Below, piece by piece: positions 45,594 through 57,253 of a DNA stretch of 64,000 nucleotides (within the stretch, counting starts at the first letter, position 1; each line of letters starts with the position of its first letter). The position numbers and the translations under genes were made by a program. The stretch covers positions 1,674,001 to 1,738,000 of the forward strand of contig JAKLTH010000222.1 in assembly GCA_025175895.1 (NCBI GenBank), given 5' to 3'. The DNA comes from Wurfbainia villosa. Its lineage: Eukaryota > Streptophyta > Magnoliopsida > Zingiberales > Zingiberaceae. The notes under the pieces are model-generated. The model was not told where the DNA came from and searched no databases. It worked only from the letters and a program-made list of their open reading frames with translations.

Positions 45594-47550
45594 ATCTCCC
45601 CTTTTGATGTTTGACAAAAACTAAATAAAACATTGAGTTAGAACACTAACTCAATTCCCTTACCAATTATCCCAAATTGGTAATCTTAAAAACATTTTCA
45701 AAATGTTTTCTCCCGATGTTCTCCCCAAACATTCTCCAAACATTCTCCCCTTTTGACAAATAGCAAAAGGTTATCTCTCCAAGGAGGTCAATGTCTCATG
45801 TCCCAACGAGATCTTACAATCTCCCCTTGATCCGTAAATACCTAGGATGCCTACAATCTTCCTAGTGATAAGTCCCATATCACTCAAGAGAGGCAATCCT
45901 AATCACTCTCCCAATTTCCAAATTGGGTATAAAAAACTCATAAATTTGCCAATTGATGATACATTCCCATAACTTCTCCTATTCAAGGAGAAAACACATC
46001 CATCATCCCAAGATGGATACCTCCCTAAAGGTTTGCTCCCTCGACCATTGCACCAACAATGTCCTCGGGAGTCCTAAGCCAATAGGAACTCTAAATCATC
46101 AAAATTAAGGTTGGAAATTCAACATTGAACTTTCCACCACCTCAATTTGATACTTTGACCTAACACCTCTCCAAATCCATATCCAATGAATTTTCACCCT
46201 TCATAATGCTTCCCAAAGCATATCCTCGGGTTAGGAGTGGTTAGGACCTTTTACTGAAATGAATTCGGTTAAATAAACCTTGTCAACCCAAAATCAGCTT
46301 TGCAATGACTACGGATAACAATGATCACATATACCCATCAATGATCGCAACCCAGCAGTTGATCGAAATCAAAATCCGATTTTCGCTATCGTAAATGAAT
46401 TTCAAAAAATCATAACTAATTATACGTTTATCGAAAAATCACGAAATTTGATACGTATAATACTTATGACCAATACAATGGGTGAAAAATGTTTGAAAAT
46501 TATTTTACCCATTAAATAGTGACATTGGTACAAAGTTCAAGAACATTGAAATTTACAATGTTTTGGCCCTACTTTGTATCAACTTCATCAATGGTGATTG
46601 CTATCGAAAGATAGACTTCACCAAGGTTTTTCAAAATGATTTTAAAATGTTTTCAAACCTTATCTTGGACCATAATTTATTGGCTAAATATACATAGCTT
46701 GTACACAAGCTTTCCCAATGATCCACAAATAAAAATAAGATGAGTTTTGGTTCAACTAGATGCAAAAACTATGCACCTTGAACTCAACTCATATCCTAGC
46801 ATCTCACATGTATCTAAGGTGTATAAATACACATACATGTCAATTGGATGTGAGATGTGGGTTTTGCTCACCCTAAACTAGGGTTTCATGCATTTTTCTA
46901 GGCAACCCTACTTGATTCCCTTATAAATGGGACTTCAAGTCATGCCATTGTCCTTAAATCAATTTTAATCAAGTTAATGCATGAATGTATGATCATGGCA
47001 TAAATAATAGTATTATTAAAACGTGGTCAATGATCATGATGTCATGGCATAAGATGAGATCTAAAAGACACATGACATTTATCCTTAATTCTAAAGCATA
47101 ATCATGACATATAAAATGATTAAGAATAAACATGATGTCATGTCATGGCATATGGCAAATCAAAGCATGGCAAATAAAATATATAGGCATAAAAATACCT
47201 AAATTTTAATATTAGTTGCCATTTGTTGGGATTAAGTTCATTTTGCCATATTTCTATTTTTCTCCCAAGTGTGCCAAAACCCAAAATGGCACACTAACCT
47301 CTAAACCTAAATTGTGCCAATTTGATCATTTTATCAAACTTCATAATTAATATTGGCACATCCTAAAATCTTTTAGGATTATGATTCAATTGTATTTCCA
47401 AGGTCACCTCATCCTTGAAAATGACCTAAAGTGCCACCTTAACCATGGTTAGGTTAACTACCCTTCCATTTAAAGTTGGCACACTTAACCCATCTAGCGT
47501 GAATCAATCACGCCTTAGGAACCCAAAACCTATTCGAGCTCCTAGGTTAA
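45594..47550. other. Non-coding interior of the SIRE-like element
   Basis: No open frame. Apart from the polypurine tract at the left edge it looks like the long untranslated 3' region of such elements, pyrimidine-rich on the plus strand (repeated CTCCCC and CTCTCC). Confidence 0.6.
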
Positions 47551-47990
47551 TTAGGTATTCCTTAGGATAACCTCCCTAGATACCTTCCTAATGACCCTCC
47601 TAGGCTTGGTAGCCTTGGTCATTTGGGTCTTACCTAGGTTGACTCTAGGGGTAACTCCCCTTGCAACCTTCTTAGTGGCCACCCTAGGTTTCCTAGAAAC
47701 CCTAGCCACTAGGCACACACCATGGTCAACTCTAGAGATGACTTCCCTATTGACCTTGGTCTTCCTAGACCTAGTTAGTGTTCCATATTCAAATGGAACA
47801 CTATGATAAGTCACCTTGGACTTAGGTTTGTGACCCAAACCTTTCTTGCCCTTAGTTGACTTTTGACTTTTGGACCTAGAAGTTTGACTAATTGACCCTT
47901 GCATTTGATTTTGCATAACCTTAAGGGTCTTTTCAAGTTTTTCAAGCCTTGATCTCAAGGCTTGATTTTCCTTTTCTAATATCTCAATTT
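47551..47990 (-). pseudogene. Gag-like C-terminal fragment of the SIRE-like element
   Basis: Minus-strand frame entering from the LTR: LKIEILEKENQALRSRLEKL (coiled coil), then a Lys/Arg/Ser-rich segment including FEYGTLTRSRK. Coiled coils with LEKEN-type repeats are common at the end of SIRE-type Gag. It has lost its own N-terminal part; the ATG at 48042 lies in the LTR. Confidence 0.5.
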
Positions 47991-49402
47991 TTAAGACCTT
48001 TGTAACGCTAGAGGGGGGGTGATTAGCGTCAATGGAATTCAATCGCGGTTGTGTCTACAAATTCGTTAGCGCAGCGGAATATAGATAATACAATAACAAT
48101 AATGAAAACACAACACGCTAACACGAGTATATAACGTGGTTCGGAACCGTACGGTTCCTACTCCACGGATCGGGCTCAAATGAGCCCTAGCGATGCCAAT
48201 CACACACCACTATCAAATAACTCCTTCTCGGAACAATCCGGAGGTGGAGAAACCTCGTACAATATGATTACAACAATAATCAAATGAATACAAGCAATAT
48301 AGTGAAATACAAAGCAATACAAGTAAAGGAAACACTTTACAAATGCTCTTTGAATGCTTGATCACTTGGTTGATCGAGTAGCACTTGAGACCACTGAATT
48401 CGCAGTGAGAACTCGCCCCAAATCGCCTCAAAGAACCATGCCTTTTTCTTCCACCACGAGCTCCATATATAGCTTCAACTCTGCCGAAAAGTCGATCACC
48501 GACTGATCGTGACATCATGATCGATGCCATCATTGTCGTGAGACAACGGCTAGTTCTACGCTGATAAGTCCAACGGAACTACCATCGATCGACCGATTGT
48601 GACCATCGATCGATGGAGTCCTCACTCGACCGAAGTCTCGACTCCATTCTGCGGGTCAATTTCGAGCACCGGCCGATCGATCGACGATCGCGATCGCTGA
48701 GCATCACCGACCGCTAACCTATGGCGATCATCGCTAGGCCATAACCCGCAAATAAACCCTAGTTGATCGGTCCGGTCCGACCGCCACATGGCACCAAACA
48801 TGAGGTTTTAACTCAAGTATGGTTCCCCATACTTGCTAGACCACCCTTAGCCTGACTCTAAGCCTCCATCACCTCACGCCTCGGATCCTCCAAGTCATCC
48901 ATGACTTGTTCATCCATCGCGCTTAGCCTTCGTGCTTCCTACGGCTATGTCATGCTAACGGTGTCTACACCGCCAAGGCACATTGGACTTACGCCGCCAA
49001 GACTCCGCTTGGACTTTACGCCGCCAACCATTGGACTTATGCTGCCAAGACTACCGCTTGGACTTTACGCCGCCAATATCAATTCCCTTGGACTTCAAAT
49101 GCCAACCCATGTTGGACTTTCCATGCCAAGACCATGCTTGGACTTCTCAAATGCCAAGACCATGCTTGGACTTTCCCTTGCCAACCCATGTTGGACTTTA
49201 CATTGCCAAGACCCATGCTTGGACTTTTCCCAATGCCAAGTGTCCCACTTGGACTTTCCATGCCAAGTACTCAAGACTTGGACTTTACCAAATGACAATT
49301 ACATTGTCATATGTTTTTGTCGAAACATCAAAACACATCAAAACATCACTCGAGCCAAACTCGAGTCCTGGTCAATCGTGACCTGGGCCGATTGCACCAA
49401 CA
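47991..49402 (-). repeat. 5' LTR of the SIRE-like element
   Basis: Same sequence as 44,193-45,593 with many small indels in the CGATCGATCG-rich part (48,480-48,780). Its inner edge lacks the terminal TG/CA pair and passes directly into gag-like coding sequence. Confidence 0.88.
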
Positions 49403-49407
49403 AATAA

Positions 49408-49985
49408 TTCATGGTGGTAGTTCCAAAGTACCTTGCATGCAACCCATTCAACTGATGGATAGTACAAGTCTTTCATATTATCAAGTGGATGAAAAATCAG
49501 GGCATATATGCGATTAAGAGCAATCTGTTCTTCACTAATGATTCGGCTAGTTACGATTTGAAATATGATTTTCGAACTCTTTCTTGCCTTTTTGTCTAGT
49601 ACCAAAAAACGACCATCGAGAACCAGAACCATTATATTCTCTGAAGACAGGGGACCAGAAGCAACACCGTCCCCTATGGCAGTATCGACCAGCGAAATCT
49701 AAACAGGATTGTTATCCTTTGTTATTATTTTATGGCGTGTGTAAATACAAGTTGGCAAGCAATTCTGGAACTGCAGCTGATATCTGAACAGGATTTATTT
49801 TCTGTTTGCTATTATTTTGTAGAATGCATAAAACACTTGTAATGTATATTCAATCTTCCAGAGAAGAGTGAGTACTTAAGTTATTGGTTGACCACTAATT
49901 CCTAAAGCTTAAGTTGTGGAGATTTAGGAAAGTTATCAGGCAACAAAGTGGCACAGAGAGACTCATTGGGTTTTCAACAAACTGA
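49408..49985. other. Unassigned stretch inside the PPR-carrying element
   Basis: About 580 bases between the SIRE-like insertion and the resumption of PPR coding. No PPR motif and no transposon end seen. It may be another captured fragment or decayed PPR sequence. Confidence 0.35.
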
Positions 49986-51860
49986 GGAAGTGAAATATTG
50001 TGTAAATTCTCTTATTGCAAGGTTCGTGCTAGAGGAAGCGACACAAGTTGTCATTGAGCTTTATCGTTAAATGGAATTAGCAAACATTAAGCCTGATCAA
50101 TTCACACTTGGCACTTTGTTGGGCCTCTTTGCCAATCAAGGGAATACAAACTTTGGGAAACAGATTCATGCCCATATTGTTAGGAAGATCACTAGACCAA
50201 ACTTAGTACTAGAGACTGAGCTAACTCACAGGTATGCAAGGTGTGGAAGATTAAGGGATGTCAATAATGTTTTCAATTGGATGTCGAAAAAGAATGCCTA
50301 CTCATGGAATTCTTTTATTGAAGGATGCTTGAAAAGTAACAAAGCTATGGAAGCTCTCAGAATTTTTTTCGCAAAATGCAGCTCAACGGAGTAGTGCCAG
50401 ATTCTTTTTCTTTGTCAAGTGCACTTATTGCAATATATAATCATTCAATTATACAAAAAGGAAAAGAAATTCATGGTTTGCAGTGAAGAAAATGCTTGTA
50501 GATCGCGATGTTCTCTCTGCATACTTATTGATATGTAGACCAAACGTGAACGCATCAACTATGGTTATAGGATGAGTGAGAGGGCACTGAAGAAGGGTTT
50601 GATCCTCAATAACATCATGATTTCAGCATTTATTAGTCATGAGAAAATCAGTGATGCAAGGAGAATATTTGATAAGATAGAAGAAAAGAACATTACAATA
50701 TCCTGGAACTCAATGTTGATTGAGTATGCCAAGGGTGGCTTTGATAAATGAGGCTCGCAATTGTTTTGGGAAATCATTGTCAAAGAGGAGATTATGAATG
50801 CTCAACTATGGTGCCAATTTTCAACTTATGTGCAAGTTTACTTGCTGAGTTTGGGAAGCAACTTCAAGCTTATGACAAAAAACAGATTGCACTGTAACTC
50901 GGTTGTTTTAGACAAAGGTCAATAGTTGATATGTATGCAAAATGCAGATTGATTGAAGAGTCAAGACAGTTCTTCAACAGGATGAAAGAAAGAAACTTCT
51001 CAATGTGGAACACCGTTATCTCTAGATACTCGAAGCATGGGCAGATCGAATCGGTCATTTCCCTATACGAACAGGTGCTAAGGGAAGGAATACTCCCAAA
51101 GGACATTACATTCCTCTTCCTTCAATCAGCTTGTAGCCATATGGGCTCACTAGAAGAGGGTTTCGATACTTTTGTGTCCATGTCTGAGGACTATGGTGTA
51201 GAGCCAAGGTTAGAGCATTATAATTGCATGGTGGATCTTCTTGGTCGTGCAAGTCTCTGGAATGATGCAAAGGAAATGATAATGAGAATGCCAATGGAGC
51301 TAGACATATCCACTTGGGTTGCTCTCCTAGGGGCATTAGGGAATCATATCGATATCAGAAGATTTGCAGTTGAAAGGTTTTTCGACTTAGATTCTGCTAA
51401 CTCGGGGCGTTACTATCTGATGGCTAATCTAAATGCAGCAGCCAGGAGGTGGAAAGAGGCTGATAAAATGTGGAAATTGATGAAAGAAAGAAAAGCAATG
51501 AGTGAGATTGCATCTAGCTGGATTGATATTGGCAATCAAATTGAAGTTTTCCCTATTGAGGGATCTGAAGAAACTTATGTCACTCTCAAGATCAGCAATG
51601 CAGTGAGTCTTCTTGAACACTATCCTGAATCTACTCTGCAAGTTTGGAAAGTGGAATATGGTTTGAAGTCCGATAAAGGGACTTTCATTAAGCTAATTGA
51701 TGGCTGTCGCAAGGAGGGTAACCTTGCCATGGCGATGGCGACCAAGCAGAAAATGGACACTGATCGCTGGATGTCGAGAGAACTCCCATTAACAACATTC
51801 AGGGTTCTATCAATGTCAATACTTGGGAATGTGAGAATGAAATACGGAGCAGATATACAT
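49986..51860 (+). pseudogene. PPR gene, 3' part with E-type C-terminus, captured in the gypsy-type element
   Basis: PPR coding resumes with NSLIARFVLEEA and continues after a stop as KPDQFTLGTLLGLF, FGKQIHAHIV and YSWNSFIEG (50,071-50,394). It is broken by stops and frameshifts from about 50,480 to 50,900. An open stretch from 50,931 (MYAKCRLIEESRQFF, WNTVISRYSKHG, YNCMVDLLGRA) ends in an E motif (LDISTWVALLGAL, RYYLMANLNAAARRWKEADK, SSWIDIGNQIEVF). No DYW domain follows. PLS-class E-type PPR proteins act in organellar RNA processing, often editing. Many lesions show that it does not encode a working protein. It is in the same orientation as the carrier's LTRs. Confidence 0.82.
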
Positions 51861-51893
51861 TTTCCACATGTCCTACCATCCCTTAGTTTTTTT

Positions 51894-51935
51894 TTTTTTT
51901 TAATTTGGGGACCAAATTTCTTTTAGGGGAAAGAA
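51894..51935 (+). promoter_or_regulatory. Pol 3' remnant and polypurine tract of the PPR-carrying element
   Basis: After a T-run (about 51,885-51,900) comes TTTGGGGACCAAATTTC, matching the last part of gypsy sequence at about 60,945-60,965 (other strand). AGGGGAAAGAA then directly precedes the 3' LTR. This is the usual polypurine tract position. Confidence 0.75.
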
Positions 51936-54075
51936 TGTTAAGTATAAAAAAAAAAAGGAAAAAAAAAGAAATCCACTATTTCTCTTCCCTCCACTCTTTA
52001 TCTCTCCACGCTGCAGCCATCCCTTAATCCTCACGCACGCAACCCCACTACATCACTTCCCATTTTATTTCTTCTCTTCTTCTTTCTTATCCGGCTTCTT
52101 TCCCAGCCATGCCCTAGCTGTTCTTCTCCTTTCCGGCCACCACAGCAATCACTTTCTTCCATTGTTGGGCTTTCCTAGTGTTGCTATAGGAGTCATTGAA
52201 GTTCAACGAAGCAAAGGTCACTGACGAAAGAGGGTAAGAATCCCCTTTTCTTTAATTAGCTCTTCACTTTTTGTCTTTTATGTTTATTTCTGTCCAGATC
52301 AACTAAATCAACAGGATTCTAGTTGATGCTTTTGTATTGTTTGTGTTTCCTTTTGATTTGTCTTGTTATTTTCTTTTCCTTCAAAGCAAGAAACCCTAAC
52401 TTTATTTGTTGTTTTTCTTTTGAGTTGGCTAGGTCCACGTTTTGTTCTTCCTTCTAGATCCATCAACATTAAGTCAATATTTTCTCCTTCATTTTTTCCT
52501 ACAACTTAATAGCATCTATCTTTTATGCTTAATTTTCCTTCCTTGTTTTCATTCAAAAGTCATGTATTTCTGATCAAAGACACACCGTTGATATTCGTTA
52601 GCCGTAGTAGCCGTAGTAGTAGTAGGTGTCCATTGGGATTTAAAATTTTATCGAGCCATGAACTTTGAATTATGGGTAAATTTTTTTAAAATGTTACATT
52701 ATTATCATTATTAGATATTATTTTGGTTTCTGAGTTATTTCATAATTATTTGTAGATACTAGTTCGAGCGGAGCTCGGTGATTGGCCGAGATTCGATGCT
52801 TTTGCTGTCAATAAAGGCGGGTACATTCGATCCTTGGACTTTACATGTTCCTTGTGCATGAATAAATAAGATAATTGATTTATTTATATTTGTATAATTG
52901 TTTTCAAAATTAGGGATAAAAATGATATTTAAAAATAGCGAAATGGGTAATAAATAATTAAATTGATGGAGGGTAAATAATTGATATTACTTTCTGTTCA
53001 TATATGGGTTTTATATAGGGTGAACATGGGATGGGTTGTTTTAAAAATTTAAATGGATATTCTGACCTACTCTTCCGTTGATACTTGTCTGTTTATATTG
53101 CTTGACCTTCCTTACTTATGTTATTTCATCTGTTGATACTTGTACCTTTTAATGATACAACATATACATATAAATTTTATGTTGGTGATTAATAACTTGA
53201 ATTAAGTTGATCATTCATGATTTATCCTAAGATGGATACATATAGTTGAACAAGTATGATAACCGAAGTAAAGTTGAATAATTAAAGAAATGAAAGAGAA
53301 ATACTAAAAGTGAAAACTCTGAGCCTAGTTTTATACCAGAGTACCTGACCCCCACTTGAGTAGTGGTAGCATGAGTTGCGCGCGGTCAGATTTTGCTTGC
53401 GCTTCGACGCCTTATTGTTATTTCTTGTTGCATTCCACCGGTGATGAGGCTTTTAGCCTATACGTCAGATGACGTTATATACACTCTGATGATATTGGCT
53501 CCAGTTATTCACTATTTAGTTGATTTATCAGATTATTGTTGATCTATCAGATTGTAGTTGATTTATCGGATTCACATTATTGAGAATGTTTATAAAGATG
53601 ATATATACATATATATGTATGTATAAGAACTTGGAACAAATTAAAAGACTTGAAACAGAAAGGAAAGAAGAAATTGAAATTTTACATGCTCCTTTGGCCT
53701 CTTAAACAAGATTAAATTCATGCACATCTTTCCTTATTACCCGCTTAGCAATCTGTGCTAATGTCTGCTTTCTTTGGCCTCCAGTTTTGCAGGCTCGAGC
53801 ACCCTTTTGATATTTCACTGATTTTTGTTGTACATAGAGTTGCTCAGAGATATCGACCTACTGTCTTCCCGGTTTGGTTTCTATTTCGATGTACTTTGTT
53901 TTGTTTTGTCGATTCTTCTATTTAGATGTATTTCTAGCTTATGCTAAATCTATCTTCATTAATATAGGCATTTTATGGAATTTTTGAAGTTACTTGTATT
54001 TTATGGTCATTAGGTTCCCTTATTTATAAACTGTCACCGAGCGAGGTACCGAACTGACACCCTCGGGGCATGACA
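51936..54075 (+). repeat. 3' LTR of the PPR-carrying element
   Basis: 2,140 bases, near-identical to 40,593-42,709, followed by target duplication GGTAT. Confidence 0.92.
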
Positions 54076-54080
54076 GGTAT

Positions 54081-55510
54081 AGTTGCAAATTCTCCCCGGG
54101 CACAGGCTTAGATAACGTAGGTAGCTCGGCTATGTATTGCTTTAACTCTGAAAAAGCTAGTTCGCACTTCTCGTCCCATGAAAACCGGGTCGTCTTGCGA
54201 AGTATTTTAAAGAAAGGGAGGCTTCGCTCGGCTGACCTAGGGATGAATCGAGAGAGAGCAGTTATTCGGCCCAGCAGCCGTTGTACCTCTTTGACATTCC
54301 TGGGGGAAAGCATGTTCTGCAAAGCCTGGGCCTTCTCGGGATTGACCTCAATTCCTCGCTCAGTCACAATGTAACCGAGGAATTTTCCTCCCCGGACTCC
54401 GAAAATGCACTTGGAGGGATTCAACCGGATTCCGTATCGGCGAAGTGTGCCGAATGTTTCTGTCATGTCCGTAATGATATCTTTAGCCTGAGCACTTTTT
54501 ATGAGGATATCATCTACATATACTTCCATATTTCGGCCGATCTGTGACCTAAACACTTTATCCATCAATCTTTGGTATGTGGCACCGGCATTCTTTAATC
54601 CGAATGGCATGACGGTATAGCAAAAAATACCGTCCGCAGTGATGAAACTAACTTTTTCCTGATCTTCCTTTGCTAAGGGGATCTGGTGATATCCTTGATA
54701 AGCATCTAACATACAGATTAGTTCGCATCCTGCCGTGGAGTCAACTAGTTGATCTATTCGAGGCAGCGGGTAACAATCCCTGGGGGCATGCTTTATTGAG
54801 ATCTCTGAAATCTACACAGACCCTCCATTTTCTCCCTGGTTTGGGGACTAACACTATATTTGACAACCACTGGGGGAATTGTACTTCTTTAATGTATCAA
54901 ACACACTTATGTATCTCGGTTCGGATAATATGGTCCTTCTCTGGGCCGAAATGTCTTCTTTTCTGCTTCACGGGCCGAGATCCTGGTAACACGTTCAACT
55001 TATGCTCCATCACGGCCCGAGAGATGCTCTGACTTTGTTCTTCGGGCCATGCAAAGATATCCCGATTGGCAATTAGGTTTCTGGTCATCTCTTCCTTCAG
55101 TGTGGCGGATAAATCAGCAGCGATTCGGGTTACTTTGTCGGGTTGATCTGGCCATATAAGCACAACTTCTTCTTCTAATGTTTCTTCCCGCAGGGTGTAC
55201 ACTTCAGCCTTTTCTACCTTCCGATTTTTCCTGGGGCCCGTTCGGACTTCCTCCACGTAGCATTTCCGGGCCGCCTTTTGATCTCCCACGGCTTCCCCAA
55301 TCTGACCACCCACCGGGAACTTTAGCTTCTGATGATAAGTTGATATTGCAGCTTCGAAGGAGTGCAAGGCCGGCCTCCCTAGTATGATGTTGTAGGCTGA
55401 CACGGCGTCCACCACAGTAAAGGTGGATATCCTTGTGCGTCGAAGAGGTTCTTCTCCCAGGGATAGGGGCAGGTCGATCCGACCGAGGGGGGCCACCTCG
55501 TGGCCCGAAT
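54081..55510 (-). pseudogene. Tat pol 5' part: protease end and reverse transcriptase
   Basis: From a frame change near 55,500 the minus strand reads PLGRIDLPLSLG and VVDAVSAYNIILGRPAL (end of protease region), then the linker to RT with FAWPEEQ. A TGA at about 54,895 and a frameshift near 54,775 interrupt the fingers region (VLVPKPGRKWR, DFRDLNKACP). The palm is open from 54,712, with MLDAYQGYHQIPL, MPFGLKNAGATYQ and the catalytic YVDD near 54,510-54,521, continuing to the thumb and into RNase H. The frame is cut at 54,081 by the nested element and continues at 40,587. Confidence 0.85.
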
Positions 55511-57207
55511 AAGGCCGTGTTCATCGGGTGCAATTGGGCTGGGTCAATCTGCATACGATCAAAGGCATCTTTGAACAAAATATTAACCGAGCTACCTGTA
55601 TCCACGAAGACCCGAACCACGTCATAGTTGGCGATGGTGGCCCTGATTACCAAAGCGTCATCGTGGGGGATATCAATTCCCAGCATATCCTCCGGGCCGA
55701 AGGTTAATGAGAGCCCTGCAGCTTTTTTCCTGTTAGCGTTTACCTCCATATTTTCTAGCCGCCTTCCGTGAGCCTTTCGGGCCCGGTTGGAGTCTCCATT
55801 CGTGGCTCCACCTGTGATCATGCTGATGGTGCCTCGATGCGGGGTATTAGTGAATTCTGGAGGTGATCCGGTCCGGGGAGCTGAGTCTCTTGGATAGGCC
55901 TCCCTAGTTCTTCGGGGAGCCTGAGCCCGTGTTTGACGTTCGGGCGACGGTCGAAGAACTCGCTTAGCTCGGTTGCGTGATCCTGCCCCTCTCGGCTCGG
56001 ATCTTGCCTCTCTTTGCTGAAAGGGAGCTGGGCTATGGATTCGGGGTTGCTGCTCTTGCATTACTTGCCGGATGTCTTCCGCAAAGGTGCGACATTCCCG
56101 AGTTGAATGCCCATGCATCTGATGATACGCACAAAAAGAGGGACTCGGATTTGGTGGTACGGGCGGCTGGGAGACTTCTTGTACGGCCTGAATCGTCCTT
56201 TCCCCCAACAGTCTCGGTGGGTAGGCAGGGGGGATTTTAAGCGGGTGAGTTGGTACCGAGAGATGCATCTTCCTACTTGATTTCTGGGATTGTGGCGGTC
56301 GTTCGACTTTCCTTCCCTTTTGCTGTTCATCCGCAGCTTTCTCTGCTTCTTCTAGATTGATATAGGCTTCGGCCCTGGCTAACAAGGACTCAAACCGGGA
56401 GGGCGGTCTTTTCATCAAGGATTTGGAGAAGTCCCCCCTTGTCAGCCCCTGAGAGAAAGCGCTGATTATCGTTCCCGGGGAGGCATCCAGGACATCAACC
56501 GCCACTCGGTTAAACCTGTGTATGTAATCCCGCAAGGGTTCTTGATCCTTCTGCTTGATAGTCATGAGGAATTGAGCTGTCCTACGATACCTCTTGCTAC
56601 TAGCAAAATGCTGTAGGAAAAGGGCAGATAATTCTGTAAAGGACCTAATAGACCCTTCTGGCAACCGATCGAACCACCTTTGTGCAGAGCCGATTAGGTT
56701 GAGGGAGAAAACTTTGCACCTGGCCCCATCAGAGTAGCCATGTATCATGGCGGCTTTTTTAAATCTCCCCAGGTACTCTTCTGGATCAGTTGAGCCATTG
56801 TACTCTCCAATGGATAATGCCTTGAAAGCTTTAGGCATCTTCTCGGCGATGATGTCAGGGCTGAGAGGAGAGTCTAGGCCGACTAATGGGGTCTTGCCCT
56901 TTTTAGGATCTCGTTCCTGGATCAGCTGGGAGGGTGTTTTCTTTAAGGAGTCTTGTAGGGAAGCCGTTGAGGATGACTCGGTTGATACTGAAGGTGTTGG
57001 TATTACCTTTCCCGTGATGGGAGTCGAGGGGGCGGATTGGAGTGCGGGACCCTGAACTGGGCTAGGGGACTCCTGCTCGGGGCCTCGGGAGAAGTGTTCA
57101 CGTAAGATGTCTTGCATAGTGACCCTGACAAGGGCGATGATGTTTTCCCTGGTCAGGCTTCCTTCATCAGTCTTGACATTGCCGGAATTCGCTCCTTGGT
57201 CTCCCAT
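55511..57207 (-). pseudogene. Tat gag and protease
   Basis: Starts at ATG 57205-57207, just inside the PBS (MGDQGANSGN). The frame is open to the protease. A Retrotrans_gag domain (PF03732-like) lies at about residues 130-300, with EYNGSTDPEEYLGRF and SLNLIGSAQRWFDRLP. Next come a basic, Pro-rich stretch and a CHHC zinc knuckle (FCAYHQMHGHSTREC). The aspartic protease active site VFVDTGSSVNILF lies near residue 535 (about 55,600). A frameshift near 55,500 separates it from pol, whereas intact relatives have one continuous frame. Gag would form the particle and bind RNA, and the protease would cut the polyprotein. Confidence 0.85.
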
Positions 57208-57234
57208 TCTTATCTCTGACGTTATATAAGGATC

Positions 57235-57253
57235 CCACAGACGGCACCAATTA
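57235..57253 (-). promoter_or_regulatory. Primer binding site of the Tat element
   Basis: Directly inside the 5' LTR on the minus strand: TAAT, then TGGTGCCGTCTGTGGG. TGG(T/C)GCCGTCTGTGGG is common next to Tat-type LTRs of plants. The priming tRNA is not assigned here. Confidence 0.75.

Larger units (their letters stand above)
44193..49402 (-). mobile_element. SIRE-like (Ty1/copia type) LTR element, internally deleted, inserted in PPR sequence
   Basis: Two LTRs of about 1.4 kb (44,193-45,593 and 47,991-49,402) flanked by the target duplication AATAA (44,188-44,192 and 49,403-49,407). Read on the minus strand the LTR begins TGTTGGTGCAATC. A polypurine tract (AAAAGGGGAGAT, minus strand) touches the 3' LTR at 45,594-45,605. 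At the other end the primer site is missing and a coiled-coil gag-like frame runs straight out of the LTR. Only about 2.4 kb lies between the LTRs and no pol is present. The superfamily call rests on the gag-like frame and LTR style, and is tentative. Confidence 0.8.
40593..54075 (+). mobile_element. Gypsy-type LTR element carrying a PPR gene, nested in the Tat RNase H
   Basis: It has two LTRs of about 2.1 kb (40,593-42,709 and 51,936-54,075), each starting TGTTAAGTATA and ending GGGGC(G/A)TGACA. The 5-bp target duplication GGTAT (40,588-40,592 and 54,076-54,080) interrupts the Tat RNase H frame, and the frame rejoins when the element is removed. Just inside the left LTR is a TGGTATCAGAGC primer site, and just before the right LTR is AGGGGAAAGAA. 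A degenerate gag follows the primer site. No protease, RT or integrase is present. PPR sequence fills the interior, itself split by a SIRE-like element. LTRs differ at few positions by eye. Without the SIRE insert it is about 8.3 kb, and it is non-autonomous. Confidence 0.9.
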
